A stretch of DNA of 64,000 nt from Rhodococcus pseudokoreensis (GTDB lineage Bacteria; Actinomycetota; Actinomycetes; Mycobacteriales; Mycobacteriaceae): positions 5,766,001 to 5,830,000 of the forward strand of contig NZ_CP070619.1 of NCBI RefSeq assembly GCF_017068395.1, in the 5' to 3' direction. The translations under genes were made by a program, and so were the position numbers. Under the pieces are notes generated by a model. That model searched no databases. It saw only the letters and a program-made list of their open reading frames with translations, and had not been told where the DNA came from. Position 1 is the stretch's first letter. Each line of letters begins with the position of its first letter. Positions 34,652-43,670 of the stretch are shown in pieces.

Positions 34652-37600
34652 CAGTTCCGTGACCCAGGCCGCGATCTGAGCCCGGGAGGAGAATCCGAGT
34701 TTCGCGAGGACGTGCTCGACGTGACCCTGCGCGGTGCGCTGGGAGATCACGAGGCGGGCGGCGATCGCCTTGTTGGTCAGGCCCTGCGCGACCAGGTCGG
34801 CGACCTGGCGTTCGCGCTTGGTCAGTGCCGCCGCGGGATCGCCGCGCCGCGGCGCGGCCGGCAGACGTTCGCCCAGGGCATACGCGGCGGCGGCGGTGAA
34901 GCCCAGCGCCTCGCCCTCGCGGGACGCGGTCTCGAACGCCCGGGCACCGAGCGAGCGCCGCGTGACGAGCTCGCACTCCCTGTGGGATTCGGTCAGGTCG
35001 GGGATCTGGACGATGGACGTGCCCACCCGCCGCCGAAGCCTCTCGGCCGCCGCCAGCAGGACGGCGGCGCGGTGGAAATCGTTCTCGCGGGACGAGATCC
35101 AGGCGAGGATTTCGAGGCACCAGGTGGCTCCGAACGGATCGTCGACCACGCGGGCCAGCTCGAGTCCCTTTCGCAGCAGCTGCACCGCGCGATCACGGTC
35201 GCCACCCTCCCGCCACCTCACGAGCCCGAGCGTCAGGGACGAGCGGCCCAGGTACACCGATTCACCGTGTGATTCGGTAATCCGGATCGCCTCGTCGAGA
35301 CAGCGGGTGGCATCCTCGGCGTGCCCGAGGATCTCGTGAGCCAATCCGAGCGCATGCAGGGCCGTGACGTGCGCCAGGAGGTTGCGCCCGCCGCGTAACA
35401 CCTCGAGGGACTCGGTGAACGAACTCACGGCGCGCTCCGGGTTGCCGCCGTGCACGGCGTGCGCTCCGTCGGCTTGAACCATCAGCGCGCGATCGAATGC
35501 AGTTCCCCGGGTCTCGGCGAGAACACGCCCCTCCTCGATCAGTTCGGCGGCCCGCTCCAGGTCTTCGTGCCTGCTGGCGAGGATGCCGGCCGCATGCAGC
35601 GCCTTGACGCGGAGCGCGGTGTCGTGTTCTCCCTCCTGCGCCAGCGCGCGGTCGAGCCAGCGGCGCCCCTCACGGAGCAGCCCACGCGAAACCCAGAACG
35701 GATACAGCGCGGTCGCGATCTCCAGCCCCGCCTCGGCCGAGTCGGCAGCCGTGGACAGGCCGTACTCCATCGCTTCGCGCAGGTTGGGTTGTTCCCGCTC
35801 GAGCCGGGCGAGCCAGGCGACCTGCCGAGGTCCGATCCATTCGGATTCGGCCTGGCGGGCGAAGTGCCGGTACCAGCTGTGATGCCGCCGCCGGAGGTCC
35901 GGGAGGGTGCCGTCCTGTTCGAGCTTCTCCCGGCCGTACTCGCGCAGCGTTTCGAGCATCCGGAACCGCACCACCGCCCCCGATCCTTCGCGGATGAGGA
36001 TCGACTTGTCCACGAGCGACGCGACGAGGTCGATGAGACCGGCCGGTTCGGCGTCGAACATGGACACCTCCTCGGCGGCGTCCAGCTCGAAGCTGCCTGC
36101 GAAGACCGACAGCCGCGACCACAGCTGCTGCTCGGCGGGGATGCACAGGTCGTAGCTCCAGTCGATGCTCCACCGCAACGTCTGCTGCCGGGTCGGCGCA
36201 CCCCGGCTTCCGCGGGTCAGCAACTCGTACCGGTTGGTCAACCGCTCCAGGATCTGTTCCGGCGACATCGAGCGTAGCCTCGCCGCCGCCAATTCGATGG
36301 CCAGCGGCAGTCCGTCCAGCCGGATGCAGATCCGGGCGACCGTGGCGGCATTGTCCTCGGTGACCTCGAAGCCGGGTACCGCCGTGGCGGCCCGTTCGGC
36401 GAACAACGTCACCGCGTCGTACCCGGGCAGGCTCTTCAGCGACGGCTCCGTGTCCGAATCCGGAAGTGCCAGTGGGCGAACGCGCAGGGCGGCTTCCCCC
36501 GCGACGTCCAGGGTCTCGCGACTGGTCGCGAGAATCCGCAGACCGGGACAGGTGCGCAGCACGGTCTCCGTCAGGTCTGCCGCCGCATCCACCACCTGCT
36601 CGCAGTTGTCGAGGACCAGCAGCATGTCGCGCGGCTCCAGGAACTCCACGAGGGTCTGCAGCGGTCTCGGCGACCGCTGCCGCAATCCCAGCCCGGCCGC
36701 CACGACTTCTCCCAGCAACGACCCGTCGCGCAGTTCGCCCAATTCGACCAGCCGGACCCCGTCGTCGAAGGCTTTTCGGATGGTGGTCGCGACGCGCAGT
36801 GCCAGTCGGGTCTTGCCGACACCGCCGATTCCGGTCAACGTGACCAGCCGCGACGCCGAGAGCAGTTTCCTGGCCTCGGCGAGTTCCTTTCGCCGGCCGA
36901 CGAAACTCGTCAGGTCCAGGGGCAGGCTCCCGTTGGTCGGCGATCCCGAGGAACCGGTGGATCGTCCGGTCGGCGGTCGTGCGGGGCGCTCCGGCGGTCC
37001 GTCCGCATCGGGGTCCGGGCCCAACGCCATCGCGTCGACGGGATCGCCGCGGCGAAATTGGATGTCCTGCAGCGTTTCACCCAACGTCGCCGCGGACGGG
37101 CGCTGGTGCGCGTCTCGCGACATGGCCTGTTCCAGCACGGCGGCCACGTCGGGATCGATGCCGGACTCGCGGAGGTCCGGCGTCGGTTGTGTGGTGATCC
37201 GCAGGAACTGCGCCACCACCTGTTCACCACTGCGGCGCTCGAATGCCGCGTGTCCGGTCAGCGCGGCGAACAGTGTCGCCCCGAGGCCGTACACGTCCGA
37301 GGACGGACTCGGGGTGTCGCCCTCGAGGACCTCCGGGGCGGTGAACGCGGGCGATCCGGTGATGGTCCCGGTGGCGGTCTGGAATCCGCCGGTGATGTGC
37401 GCGATGCCGAAGTCCGTCAGCGCCGGTTCGTCGTAGTCGGTGAGCAGGATGTTGCTGGGTTTGACGTCGCGGTGCACGATGCCGAACCGGTGCGCCGTCT
37501 CGAGCGCGCCGGCGATCTTCACTCCCAGCCGCAACGCCTCGGCGTCGGTGAGCGGACCGTGCTGACGAATCAGGGTGTCGAGGGAGTCCTGCGGATGGTA

Positions 37601-37915
37601 GGGCATCACGAGGAACGGCCGACCGCTCGGCGTGACGCCGACCTCGAGCACACTCACGACGTTCGGGTGCCCGGTCAGCCTGCCCATCGCCCGCTGCTCA
37701 CGGAGGAACCGGGCCCGGCTCTCGTCGTCGAGGTCGCCGCTGAGAACCTTCACGGCCACCGCGCGGTCCAGAGCGGACTGGCTGCAGCGGTACACCACGC
37801 CGAAGCCCCCACGCCCGATCTCCCGGGCATCGTCGAACCCGGCCGCGCGCAGTTCATCTGTCGTCGCGGTGTCGGTATCGCGCTGTGTGCGGAGCGGATC
37901 GCCGTCGGTTGCCAA
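34622..37915 (-). CDS. PknK-like Ser/Thr kinase fused to ATPase, helical repeats and LuxR HTH
   Basis: A 1097-residue signalling protein. The kinase domain (about 28-290) is intact: GRGGFGVVYRC, Lys56 in AVAVKVL, Asp150 in HRDVKPSN, DFG at 168-170, and activation loop GSPAFTAPE. An NB-ARC-type ATPase follows with Walker A GIGGVGKT (362-369) and LVLDNCEQVV, then TPR-like helices, and a C-terminal GerE/LuxR domain (LTKRERQVADLVAQGLTNK). The kinase part closely resembles mycobacterial PknK, also about 1100 residues. The start is TTG. It likely links phosphorylation to direct transcription control. No transmembrane segment is seen. Confidence 0.9.
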   Translation of the reverse strand: MATDGDPLRTQRDTDTATTDELRAAGFDDAREIGRGGFGVVYRCSQSALDRAVAVKVLSGDLDDESRARFLREQRAMGRLTGHPNVVSVLEVGVTPSGRPFLVMPYHPQDSLDTLIRQHGPLTDAEALRLGVKIAGALETAHRFGIVHRDVKPSNILLTDYDEPALTDFGIAHITGGFQTATGTITGSPAFTAPEVLEGDTPSPSSDVYGLGATLFAALTGHAAFERRSGEQVVAQFLRITTQPTPDLRESGIDPDVAAVLEQAMSRDAHQRPSAATLGETLQDIQFRRGDPVDAMALGPDPDADGPPERPARPPTGRSTGSSGSPTNGSLPLDLTSFVGRRKELAEARKLLSASRLVTLTGIGGVGKTRLALRVATTIRKAFDDGVRLVELGELRDGSLLGEVVAAGLGLRQRSPRPLQTLVEFLEPRDMLLVLDNCEQVVDAAADLTETVLRTCPGLRILATSRETLDVAGEAALRVRPLALPDSDTEPSLKSLPGYDAVTLFAERAATAVPGFEVTEDNAATVARICIRLDGLPLAIELAAARLRSMSPEQILERLTNRYELLTRGSRGAPTRQQTLRWSIDWSYDLCIPAEQQLWSRLSVFAGSFELDAAEEVSMFDAEPAGLIDLVASLVDKSILIREGSGAVVRFRMLETLREYGREKLEQDGTLPDLRRRHHSWYRHFARQAESEWIGPRQVAWLARLEREQPNLREAMEYGLSTAADSAEAGLEIATALYPFWVSRGLLREGRRWLDRALAQEGEHDTALRVKALHAAGILASRHEDLERAAELIEEGRVLAETRGTAFDRALMVQADGAHAVHGGNPERAVSSFTESLEVLRGGRNLLAHVTALHALGLAHEILGHAEDATRCLDEAIRITESHGESVYLGRSSLTLGLVRWREGGDRDRAVQLLRKGLELARVVDDPFGATWCLEILAWISSRENDFHRAAVLLAAAERLRRRVGTSIVQIPDLTESHRECELVTRRSLGARAFETASREGEALGFTAAAAYALGERLPAAPRRGDPAAALTKRERQVADLVAQGLTNKAIAARLVISQRTAQGHVEHVLAKLGFSSRAQIAAWVTELSADLGGPRP

Positions 37916-38074
37916 CGCGCTATCCGCCCCTGTGCCGCCCCGGGAACCGTGGTGTCATCCGCCTACCTCTCGACGACCCTTCCCAGAGTATCGCCGCCAC
38001 CCGGGCCGCGGGACCGAGACGATCCGGAATTCGGTCACGCGGCCGTCGAGCAGGCGACTTGTGGGCGGCGCCGC

Positions 38075-38809
38075 CTAGCGGCGGATCGAACCCCCGTCGA
38101 CGACGAGCGTCTGCCCGGTGACGAAGGAGGATCCGGGGGAGAGGAAGAATCGGGTCGGGCCGATGAAGTCCTCGACCGTTGCGGCTCGTTTGATCGCTCG
38201 CGTGTTGATGTTGGCCTCTTCACCTGCGGCGATCGCCGTCGAGAGTGGGGTCAGCACCAACCCGGGGGCGATCACGTTGACCGTGATGTTCCTGGCTCCG
38301 AGTTCCGCGGCAAGGCTGCGGGCGAAGCCGATCACGCCGGCCTTGGACGCCGCGTACGCCGCTGCGCTCGCCGGGGCCTTGAAGACCGTCCCGGACGAGA
38401 ACAGGACGATTCTGCCGCCGTCCGCGACCATGTCGGCGACGCCCTGGACGAAATTGAGTGTTCCGTGAAGGTTGACCAGGAGCACCCGTTCCCACTCGGA
38501 CTTCGGCATCTCCATGAAGGGGCCGAATGCGCCGATGCCCGCGCAGTGGACGATGCCGTCGATCGTGGCCCGGCCCTTCTCGGTCAGGGTCTTGCGGACC
38601 GTGTCGACCGCATCGTCGGTGGTGATGTCGCCCTGCAGGTACGTCACGCCGGGGGCAGGTGTTTCCGGCAGATCCCGATCGACGACGGTGATGTCCCACT
38701 CGCCGGCCAGATCGCCCGCCAAGCCGGCGCCGATTCCGGACGATCCGCCGGTGAGAACGAGCGAACCCACGGGGGACGCGGCCGCGGCAGTGCCGCCCGG
38801 GGTCGGCAT
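38075..38809 (-). CDS. Short-chain dehydrogenase/reductase
   Basis: A 244-residue classical SDR with cofactor motif LTGGSSGIGAGL, catalytic Ser in LFSSGTVF and YAASK. It oxidises or reduces an alcohol/ketone with NAD(P). Its ATG overlaps the stop of the hydrolase gene before it (TGATG), and it is the last gene of the minus-strand half of the catabolic locus (ABC ATPase, hydrolase, monooxygenase, hydrolase, SDR). Likely role: processing the alcohol released by ester or lactone cleavage, or making the ketone for the monooxygenase. Confidence 0.88.
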   Translation of the reverse strand: MPTPGGTAAAASPVGSLVLTGGSSGIGAGLAGDLAGEWDITVVDRDLPETPAPGVTYLQGDITTDDAVDTVRKTLTEKGRATIDGIVHCAGIGAFGPFMEMPKSEWERVLLVNLHGTLNFVQGVADMVADGGRIVLFSSGTVFKAPASAAAYAASKAGVIGFARSLAAELGARNITVNVIAPGLVLTPLSTAIAAGEEANINTRAIKRAATVEDFIGPTRFFLSPGSSFVTGQTLVVDGGSIRR

Positions 38810-39651
38810 CAGTTCGTACCGCCGGTGCAGCTGTCGAGGAACTCGCCGATCACGGCCCACGTCTCCTTCGGATGGGTGATGTTCGGGCAGTGCCGGTACG
38901 GCAGGACCATGGCACGGGAATTCTGGAGTTCGGCCTGGAGGTGTTTGCTCCACCCGGCCTCGAGCAGCACGTCCTCGGAGCACTCGAGGAGCAGCACGGG
39001 GGTCTGAACGCCGGCAAGGGTGGCGGGGTAGGGATCGGCGGGGCGCTCCTTCCGCAGTGCCTCGGGTACCGGCAGATGCGGAGCGCTCATGCACCCGAAG
39101 TGACCGGGCGCGACGGCCCACCTGTACCGGGCGTCCACCTGGCCGGCCCTGCCGGAGAAGTCGTCGCACAGCAGGTCGACGAACGCTTCGATACCGGCAA
39201 CCGAACCGTCGAAGTCGCGCAGCTTGCCCATGTCCGGCGCTTTCCAGGGGCCACCGGTGCCACTGAGTGTGGTGACCGAGGCGATCCGGGATCGGTAGTC
39301 ACCGTCGGCGAGCGCCCGCAGACCCACCGATCCACCGAACGAATTTCCGACCAGGTGCACCGGACCGTCGATGCCGAGCTGGTCGAGCAACGCGAAGACG
39401 TGCCGGATCCGGAAGGCGAACGGTGAGACGTCCAGGCGAACGGACTTGGCGGATCCGCCGTAGCCGAGGAAGTCCGGGGCGATGACCCGGTACTTCTCTG
39501 CGGCCAGGGGCAGGACCTGCCCCCAGGTCACGTCGGCGCTGCCGCCCCACGCGCCGTCGTGCAGGAACACGACGGGGACGCCGTCGTCCGGACCGCCTGT
39601 CAGGTAGCGGGTTTCGAGGTTGGCGACAATTGCCGTCGTCTCGGTGATCAA
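38809..39651 (-). CDS. Alpha/beta hydrolase (ester/C-C hydrolase type) with TTG start
   Basis: A 280-residue hydrolase: HDGAWGG near the oxyanion position, nucleophile elbow VGNSFGGSVG, acid in LECSEDVLLEAGW, and His in YRHCPNITHP. The fold resembles meta-cleavage-product and ester hydrolases. No ATG or GTG fits the N-terminus; TTG at 39651 has a perfect GGAGG five bases upstream and was chosen. It follows the Baeyer-Villiger gene by 47 bp, so hydrolysis of the ester or lactone made by that enzyme is the expected role. Confidence 0.86.
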   Translation of the reverse strand: MITETTAIVANLETRYLTGGPDDGVPVVFLHDGAWGGSADVTWGQVLPLAAEKYRVIAPDFLGYGGSAKSVRLDVSPFAFRIRHVFALLDQLGIDGPVHLVGNSFGGSVGLRALADGDYRSRIASVTTLSGTGGPWKAPDMGKLRDFDGSVAGIEAFVDLLCDDFSGRAGQVDARYRWAVAPGHFGCMSAPHLPVPEALRKERPADPYPATLAGVQTPVLLLECSEDVLLEAGWSKHLQAELQNSRAMVLPYRHCPNITHPKETWAVIGEFLDSCTGGTN

Positions 39652-39698
39652 AATAGCCTCCGGTGAAATGAACGATGCGGATGAATGCGTCGTGCGGG

Positions 39699-41603
39699 TC
39701 AGTGGATGTCGTAGTCCTCGTCGTGCACCGCGCTGGTGCGCTCGAAGTACTGCCGGGCCGGGAGTGGCCACATGATGGTGGAACGGCCGGCGGCGTTCTG
39801 ATACCAGCTGTGGGTCTTCGACCAGCCCCAGGTGCGCTTGGCGCTCTCCTTGGTGACCTCGTCGGTGTACTCGGTGAACACGTCCGGTCGCAGGGCCATC
39901 GAACGGTGGCCGCCCTTGGCCAGCATCTGGACCGCGCTGGTGATGTAGGCGGCCTGACACTCGAGGAAGAACACCAGGTTGCCGTGGATGACGGTGTTGG
40001 TGTTGGGGCCGTACATGCAGAAGAAGTTGGGGTAGCCGGGCAGCGTGATGCCGAGGTAGGCGCTGGCGTCGATACCCCAGGTTTGGTGAAGGTCCTGTCC
40101 GCCGATGCCCGTCACCGTCATGGGAACGAGGAATTCCGAAGCCTTGAAACCGGTTCCGAACAAGATGATGTCGGCGGGGACGTGTTCGTCACCGATCCAG
40201 ACACCGTCCTTGTCGATCCGGTGCACGGCCTGGCTCACCAGGCGGACGTTGTCCCGCTTGAGGGTGGCAACCCACGTGCCGTCGTCGCAGATGATCCTCT
40301 TCGCGGCGGGCGGGTAGTCGGGCATGATCTGCTCGAGCAGATCGAGTCGGTCGCCGGCCTGTTCGGTGAGGTAGTCGGTCAGCTCGACACGAAGGGCCTC
40401 GTTGGCCGCGGATACCGAGACCTCGGTCGGCGGGAAGTCCGGATCGACCGTTGCGGCCGGGAGGTTGCCGATGAGGCGGGGGAGGAAGATGGAGAAACGG
40501 TAGTAGGCGCGGTAGTGCTTCAGATTCGTGAGGAGCCAGCGCTCGCCCGGGTCGATCTCCTGCCGGAGCACCGGCGTCGACCGCAACCAGGGGGCACTCC
40601 TCTGGAAGATCGTGACGTGCTCCGCTTCCTTCGCGACTGCTGGTGCGAATTGCAGTGCGCTGGCGCCGGTTCCGATCACGACGACGCGTTTGCCGGCGAA
40701 ATCGATGCTGTGGTCCCATTGCGCGGAGTGCATTACCGGCCCGGTGAAGGTGTCGAGGCCGTCGACGGCGGGGATCATCGGCCGGTTCAGTTGTCCCACA
40801 GCGCTGACGACGATCTGAGCTTCGGCCGAGCCCACGACACCGTCGGACGTGCGGGTGTCGATCGTCCAGGTGCTGGTGCTCTCGTCCCACCGGGTCGCGG
40901 TCACTTCGGTGCCGAACGAGATGTGCTCCAGGAGGCCGTTCTTCGCTGCAAAGTTGTACAGGTACTCGTGGATGGCCTGCTGGCGGCCGAAGTGCGTGAC
41001 CCAGTCGTGCGGAACGAACGAATACGTGTAGATGTGGCTGCGGACGTCGGTCCGGCAATCCGGGTAGCTGTTCTCGTACCACGTGCCACCGACGTTCGTG
41101 CTTTTCTCGAGGATCGTGAAGGGCACACCGGCTTGCTTCAGTCGAAGCCCGGCGAGGAGACCGGAGAATCCGGCGCCGATGACCACGGCACTCAGTCCGC
41201 TGTCGGGAGCGATCTCGTCGAGATGCCACTCCGGCCCGCGAGGATCGCTGTCGTCGGGGGTGAAGGCCACCGCGGCCATGGCCTGGGCGTCCTCGATGTC
41301 GACGTCCATCAGCCAGGTGCACATCGACTCACGCAGGAAATCGTCGGGCAGCGCAGCCCAGTCCCGCTGCGAGGCGAGATACGGTACGAGGCGCTTCAGG
41401 CAGAAGGCTCTGATCTCCGCGTCGGTCTCGGGTGCGAGTCCACTGGCAGGCAACGTCGCCCGGTTGGGCTTCCATTCCGTACGCAGTACGCCTGCGTCAC
41501 CCGTGACGTGGGCCGTCATCATCAGGAGCGCGGGCGTGAGGGCCGAATCGAGGTGTGCGCGAAGCTCATCCTCTGTCATCGCGCGATCGAGCGTGAAATC
41601 CAT
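39699..41603 (-). CDS. Baeyer-Villiger monooxygenase (FAD/NADPH)
   Basis: A 634-residue flavoprotein. The first Rossmann motif is VVIGAGFSGLLAG (about 141), the Baeyer-Villiger fingerprint is FTGPVMHSAQWD (286-297, canonical FxGxxxHxxxWD), and the NADPH motif is VVVIGTGASALQ (about 308). An N-terminal extension of about 130 residues recalls 4-hydroxyacetophenone monooxygenase (about 640 residues). It inserts oxygen next to a ketone to give an ester or lactone. GGAGAC precedes the ATG. Hydrolase genes on both sides fit ester cleavage. The ketone is not identifiable, but an aryl or cyclic ketone is likely. Confidence 0.93.
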   Translation of the reverse strand: MDFTLDRAMTEDELRAHLDSALTPALLMMTAHVTGDAGVLRTEWKPNRATLPASGLAPETDAEIRAFCLKRLVPYLASQRDWAALPDDFLRESMCTWLMDVDIEDAQAMAAVAFTPDDSDPRGPEWHLDEIAPDSGLSAVVIGAGFSGLLAGLRLKQAGVPFTILEKSTNVGGTWYENSYPDCRTDVRSHIYTYSFVPHDWVTHFGRQQAIHEYLYNFAAKNGLLEHISFGTEVTATRWDESTSTWTIDTRTSDGVVGSAEAQIVVSAVGQLNRPMIPAVDGLDTFTGPVMHSAQWDHSIDFAGKRVVVIGTGASALQFAPAVAKEAEHVTIFQRSAPWLRSTPVLRQEIDPGERWLLTNLKHYRAYYRFSIFLPRLIGNLPAATVDPDFPPTEVSVSAANEALRVELTDYLTEQAGDRLDLLEQIMPDYPPAAKRIICDDGTWVATLKRDNVRLVSQAVHRIDKDGVWIGDEHVPADIILFGTGFKASEFLVPMTVTGIGGQDLHQTWGIDASAYLGITLPGYPNFFCMYGPNTNTVIHGNLVFFLECQAAYITSAVQMLAKGGHRSMALRPDVFTEYTDEVTKESAKRTWGWSKTHSWYQNAAGRSTIMWPLPARQYFERTSAVHDEDYDIH

Positions 41604-41652
41604 GTCGTCTCCGTAGCAGTATGTGGAACCAGTGTGCACGTGGGCCGAGTGG

Positions 41653-42459
41653 CTACCAGCAGTCGAGGCCCTCGAGGAAAGGTCGCACCGTGGCGGCGAC
41701 TTCGCGGGGGTTGTCGAAGGCGGCGAGGTGCCCGCCCTCGGCGAAACGCAGTTCGGCGCCCGTGATGGACGCGGCCAGCTGTTCGATCACCGCACGAGGG
41801 GTGCTTCGGTCGTCGTCGCCGCCGACCACGAGGGTCGGCGGCGGTGAATCGGTGTGAAACGTGCCGACCTCGGTCATGGCGTCGAAATAGGCGCCGATGG
41901 TGTTGCCGCCGGCGCTCAGGAACTGTTCGCGAGCTTTCCGAACCAACGGGTCTGCCTCGTTTCGCGATGCGTCGCCGAACCAGCGATGCATGGTCATCTC
42001 CTCGGCTTGCTCGAGGCCGTTCGGTGCACGAACCTCGGCCGCGCGGGCCGAAGTTCCGCGCGTGGCCTCCTCATCATAGGCGCCGCGGGTGGCCATCAGG
42101 ATCTGCGCGTCGACCCGGTCCGGGAAGCTGCCCGACACCGCCTGAGCGACCATGCCTCCCAAGGAGATTCCCAGCACCACCGAGTGCTCTACGTTCTCGG
42201 CGTCCCACACCGCGGCGACGTCCGCGGCAATGAGACCGAGAGTGATGGCCGATTCTCCCCGCGCAGTCATGCCGTGCCCGCGGAAATCCGGCGCGAGCAG
42301 ACGGTAGTCGTCGCCGAGAGCCGCGGCCAAAGGCGCATACCAGGATCCGTCCAATGCCAGGGAGTGCAGGCACGTGATCAGGCGTGACCCCCGGCCGAAT
42401 TGCTGATAGGCAATGGTGGTGCCATCGGCGGTGGTCGCAGTCTGCAGAGTTTCAGTCAT
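41653..42459 (-). CDS. Alpha/beta hydrolase (enol-lactonase/esterase-like)
   Basis: A 268-residue hydrolase. CLHSLALDGSWY is the oxyanion region, LLAPDFRGHGMTA follows, the nucleophile elbow is LGISLGGMVAQ, the acid is in VGGDDDRSTP and the His in EGGHLAAF. This is the 3-oxoadipate enol-lactonase/bromoperoxidase-type layout. Its start overlaps the ABC ATPase end by 8 bases and the Baeyer-Villiger gene follows after 49 bp, so it belongs to the same transcript. Two hydrolases flank one monooxygenase, suggesting two successive hydrolytic steps. Confidence 0.87.
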   Translation of the reverse strand: MTETLQTATTADGTTIAYQQFGRGSRLITCLHSLALDGSWYAPLAAALGDDYRLLAPDFRGHGMTARGESAITLGLIAADVAAVWDAENVEHSVVLGISLGGMVAQAVSGSFPDRVDAQILMATRGAYDEEATRGTSARAAEVRAPNGLEQAEEMTMHRWFGDASRNEADPLVRKAREQFLSAGGNTIGAYFDAMTEVGTFHTDSPPPTLVVGGDDDRSTPRAVIEQLAASITGAELRFAEGGHLAAFDNPREVAATVRPFLEGLDCW

Positions 42460-43351
42460 TCTGGTTTTCTTCCATCATCCGCTGTTCGGCGAGATCGACT
42501 TCGGCCCGGAGCCGGGCGGACATATCGTGAAAATAGGATTTGAAGAGTTCGGAGGACCTGCGCATTTCCTGATGCCGCGGCCGCTCGAGTTCGATCTTCA
42601 TGTCGACCACCATGCGGCCCGGCCTGCTGGCCATCAGGATGACGCGGTCGCTGAGCAGGATGGCCTCCTCGAGGTCGTGGGTGACGAAGATGACCGTCGG
42701 TCGCTCGGCCTCCCACAGCCGGAGGAACTCCTCCTGCTGGATCGCGCGGGTCTGGGCGTCCAAGGCTGCGAACGGCTCGTCCATCAGAAGGACGCCGGGG
42801 CTCTGGACCAGGGTGCGGGCGATCGCAACGCGCTGGCGCATGCCCTGCGACAGGTGGAGAACATCCGAGTCGGCGAACTCGTGCAGACGAACGCGACGAA
42901 GCCACTCCTCGGCGCGCTCGCGTCGTTCCGCCTTGGGAACGCCCCGGACCTCCATGCCGAGTTCGACGTTGCTGCGGACCCGCCGCCACGGAAGGAGCGC
43001 ATCACGCGCAAAGAGGAAAGCGGCGTCATTGCTGCCGGGCCGCACCTCCGCTCCGTCGATGCGAACGGTTCCACTGCGCGGCTTCAGGAGGTTGCCGACC
43101 ATGCCGAGCGCCGTGGTCTTCCCACAGCCCGACGGACCGACGATGCTGACGAACTCGGACGGCTCGATGCGGAGGTTGAAGTTGTCCAGCACGCGCACCG
43201 GTCGATTGCCGTGGAGGAACGCGTGGCGGACATTTTCGAACTCGACCGAGACCCCCTTGGCGGTAGTGGGCCTCGTCGTAGTTTCAGCTGGACCAGTCAC
43301 AAGAATCTCACTCTCACTGTTTGACCGTAGAGATGAATCGGACACCGTCAA
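42452..43351 (-). CDS. ABC transporter ATP-binding protein (nitrate/sulfonate/taurine type)
   Basis: A 299-residue ATPase: Walker A GPSGCGKTT, Q-loop region followed by LFARDALLPWRRVRSN, signature LSQGMRQR, Walker B VLLMDEPF and the switch His in VTHDLEEA. The LLPW-xxV-N pattern is typical of SsuB/TauB/NrtD ATPases. It is separated from its permease (44543) and binding protein (53202), which lie on the other strand. TTG 43351 or GTG 43345 may be the start; neither has a strong ribosome site. It powers uptake of the locus substrate. Confidence 0.9.
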   Translation of the reverse strand: MTVSDSSLRSNSESEILVTGPAETTTRPTTAKGVSVEFENVRHAFLHGNRPVRVLDNFNLRIEPSEFVSIVGPSGCGKTTALGMVGNLLKPRSGTVRIDGAEVRPGSNDAAFLFARDALLPWRRVRSNVELGMEVRGVPKAERRERAEEWLRRVRLHEFADSDVLHLSQGMRQRVAIARTLVQSPGVLLMDEPFAALDAQTRAIQQEEFLRLWEAERPTVIFVTHDLEEAILLSDRVILMASRPGRMVVDMKIELERPRHQEMRRSSELFKSYFHDMSARLRAEVDLAEQRMMEENQND

Positions 43352-43670
43352 TCCGATGATGTGTGTGCGGGGCCGACCGATCGCTGCCTCCCGTGCCGGA
43401 CGATCTGCTGAGTCGGCACAAAATCCACGGTGGATCCGGACTGCATGACCCTGTGGTGAATATCACCCTATCGGCCTATGAATCGTTGAACACGTCGGCG
43501 AAAGTGTCAAGGAAAAGAGGCCCGCCCGGGGGCTATCGCCTTGATAGCGATTCAGTCATTGTCCGCGGCCCCGAATGGCACGACGCTAACTCGAACGCAC
43601 CTTGCCGGGAACGGCTCCCAGTGCGTCACAAGCTGCCCACACAGGGTGCGAATAACGAGGAGGACGTCAG
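43352..43670. promoter_or_regulatory. Divergent control region of the catabolic locus with LysR-type box
   Basis: This 319-bp gap separates the two arms of the locus. It holds GCTATC-GCCTT-GATAGC (43532-43548), a perfect inverted repeat in the T-N11-A form of LysR sites; the 15-bp core CTATCGCCTTGATAG recurs exactly at 56768. About 65 bp upstream is a related CTATCGG at 43468 and, before it, GGTGA-ATA-TCACC (43456-43468). No gene is present. The regulator at 45650 is the best candidate binder. Confidence 0.7.
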
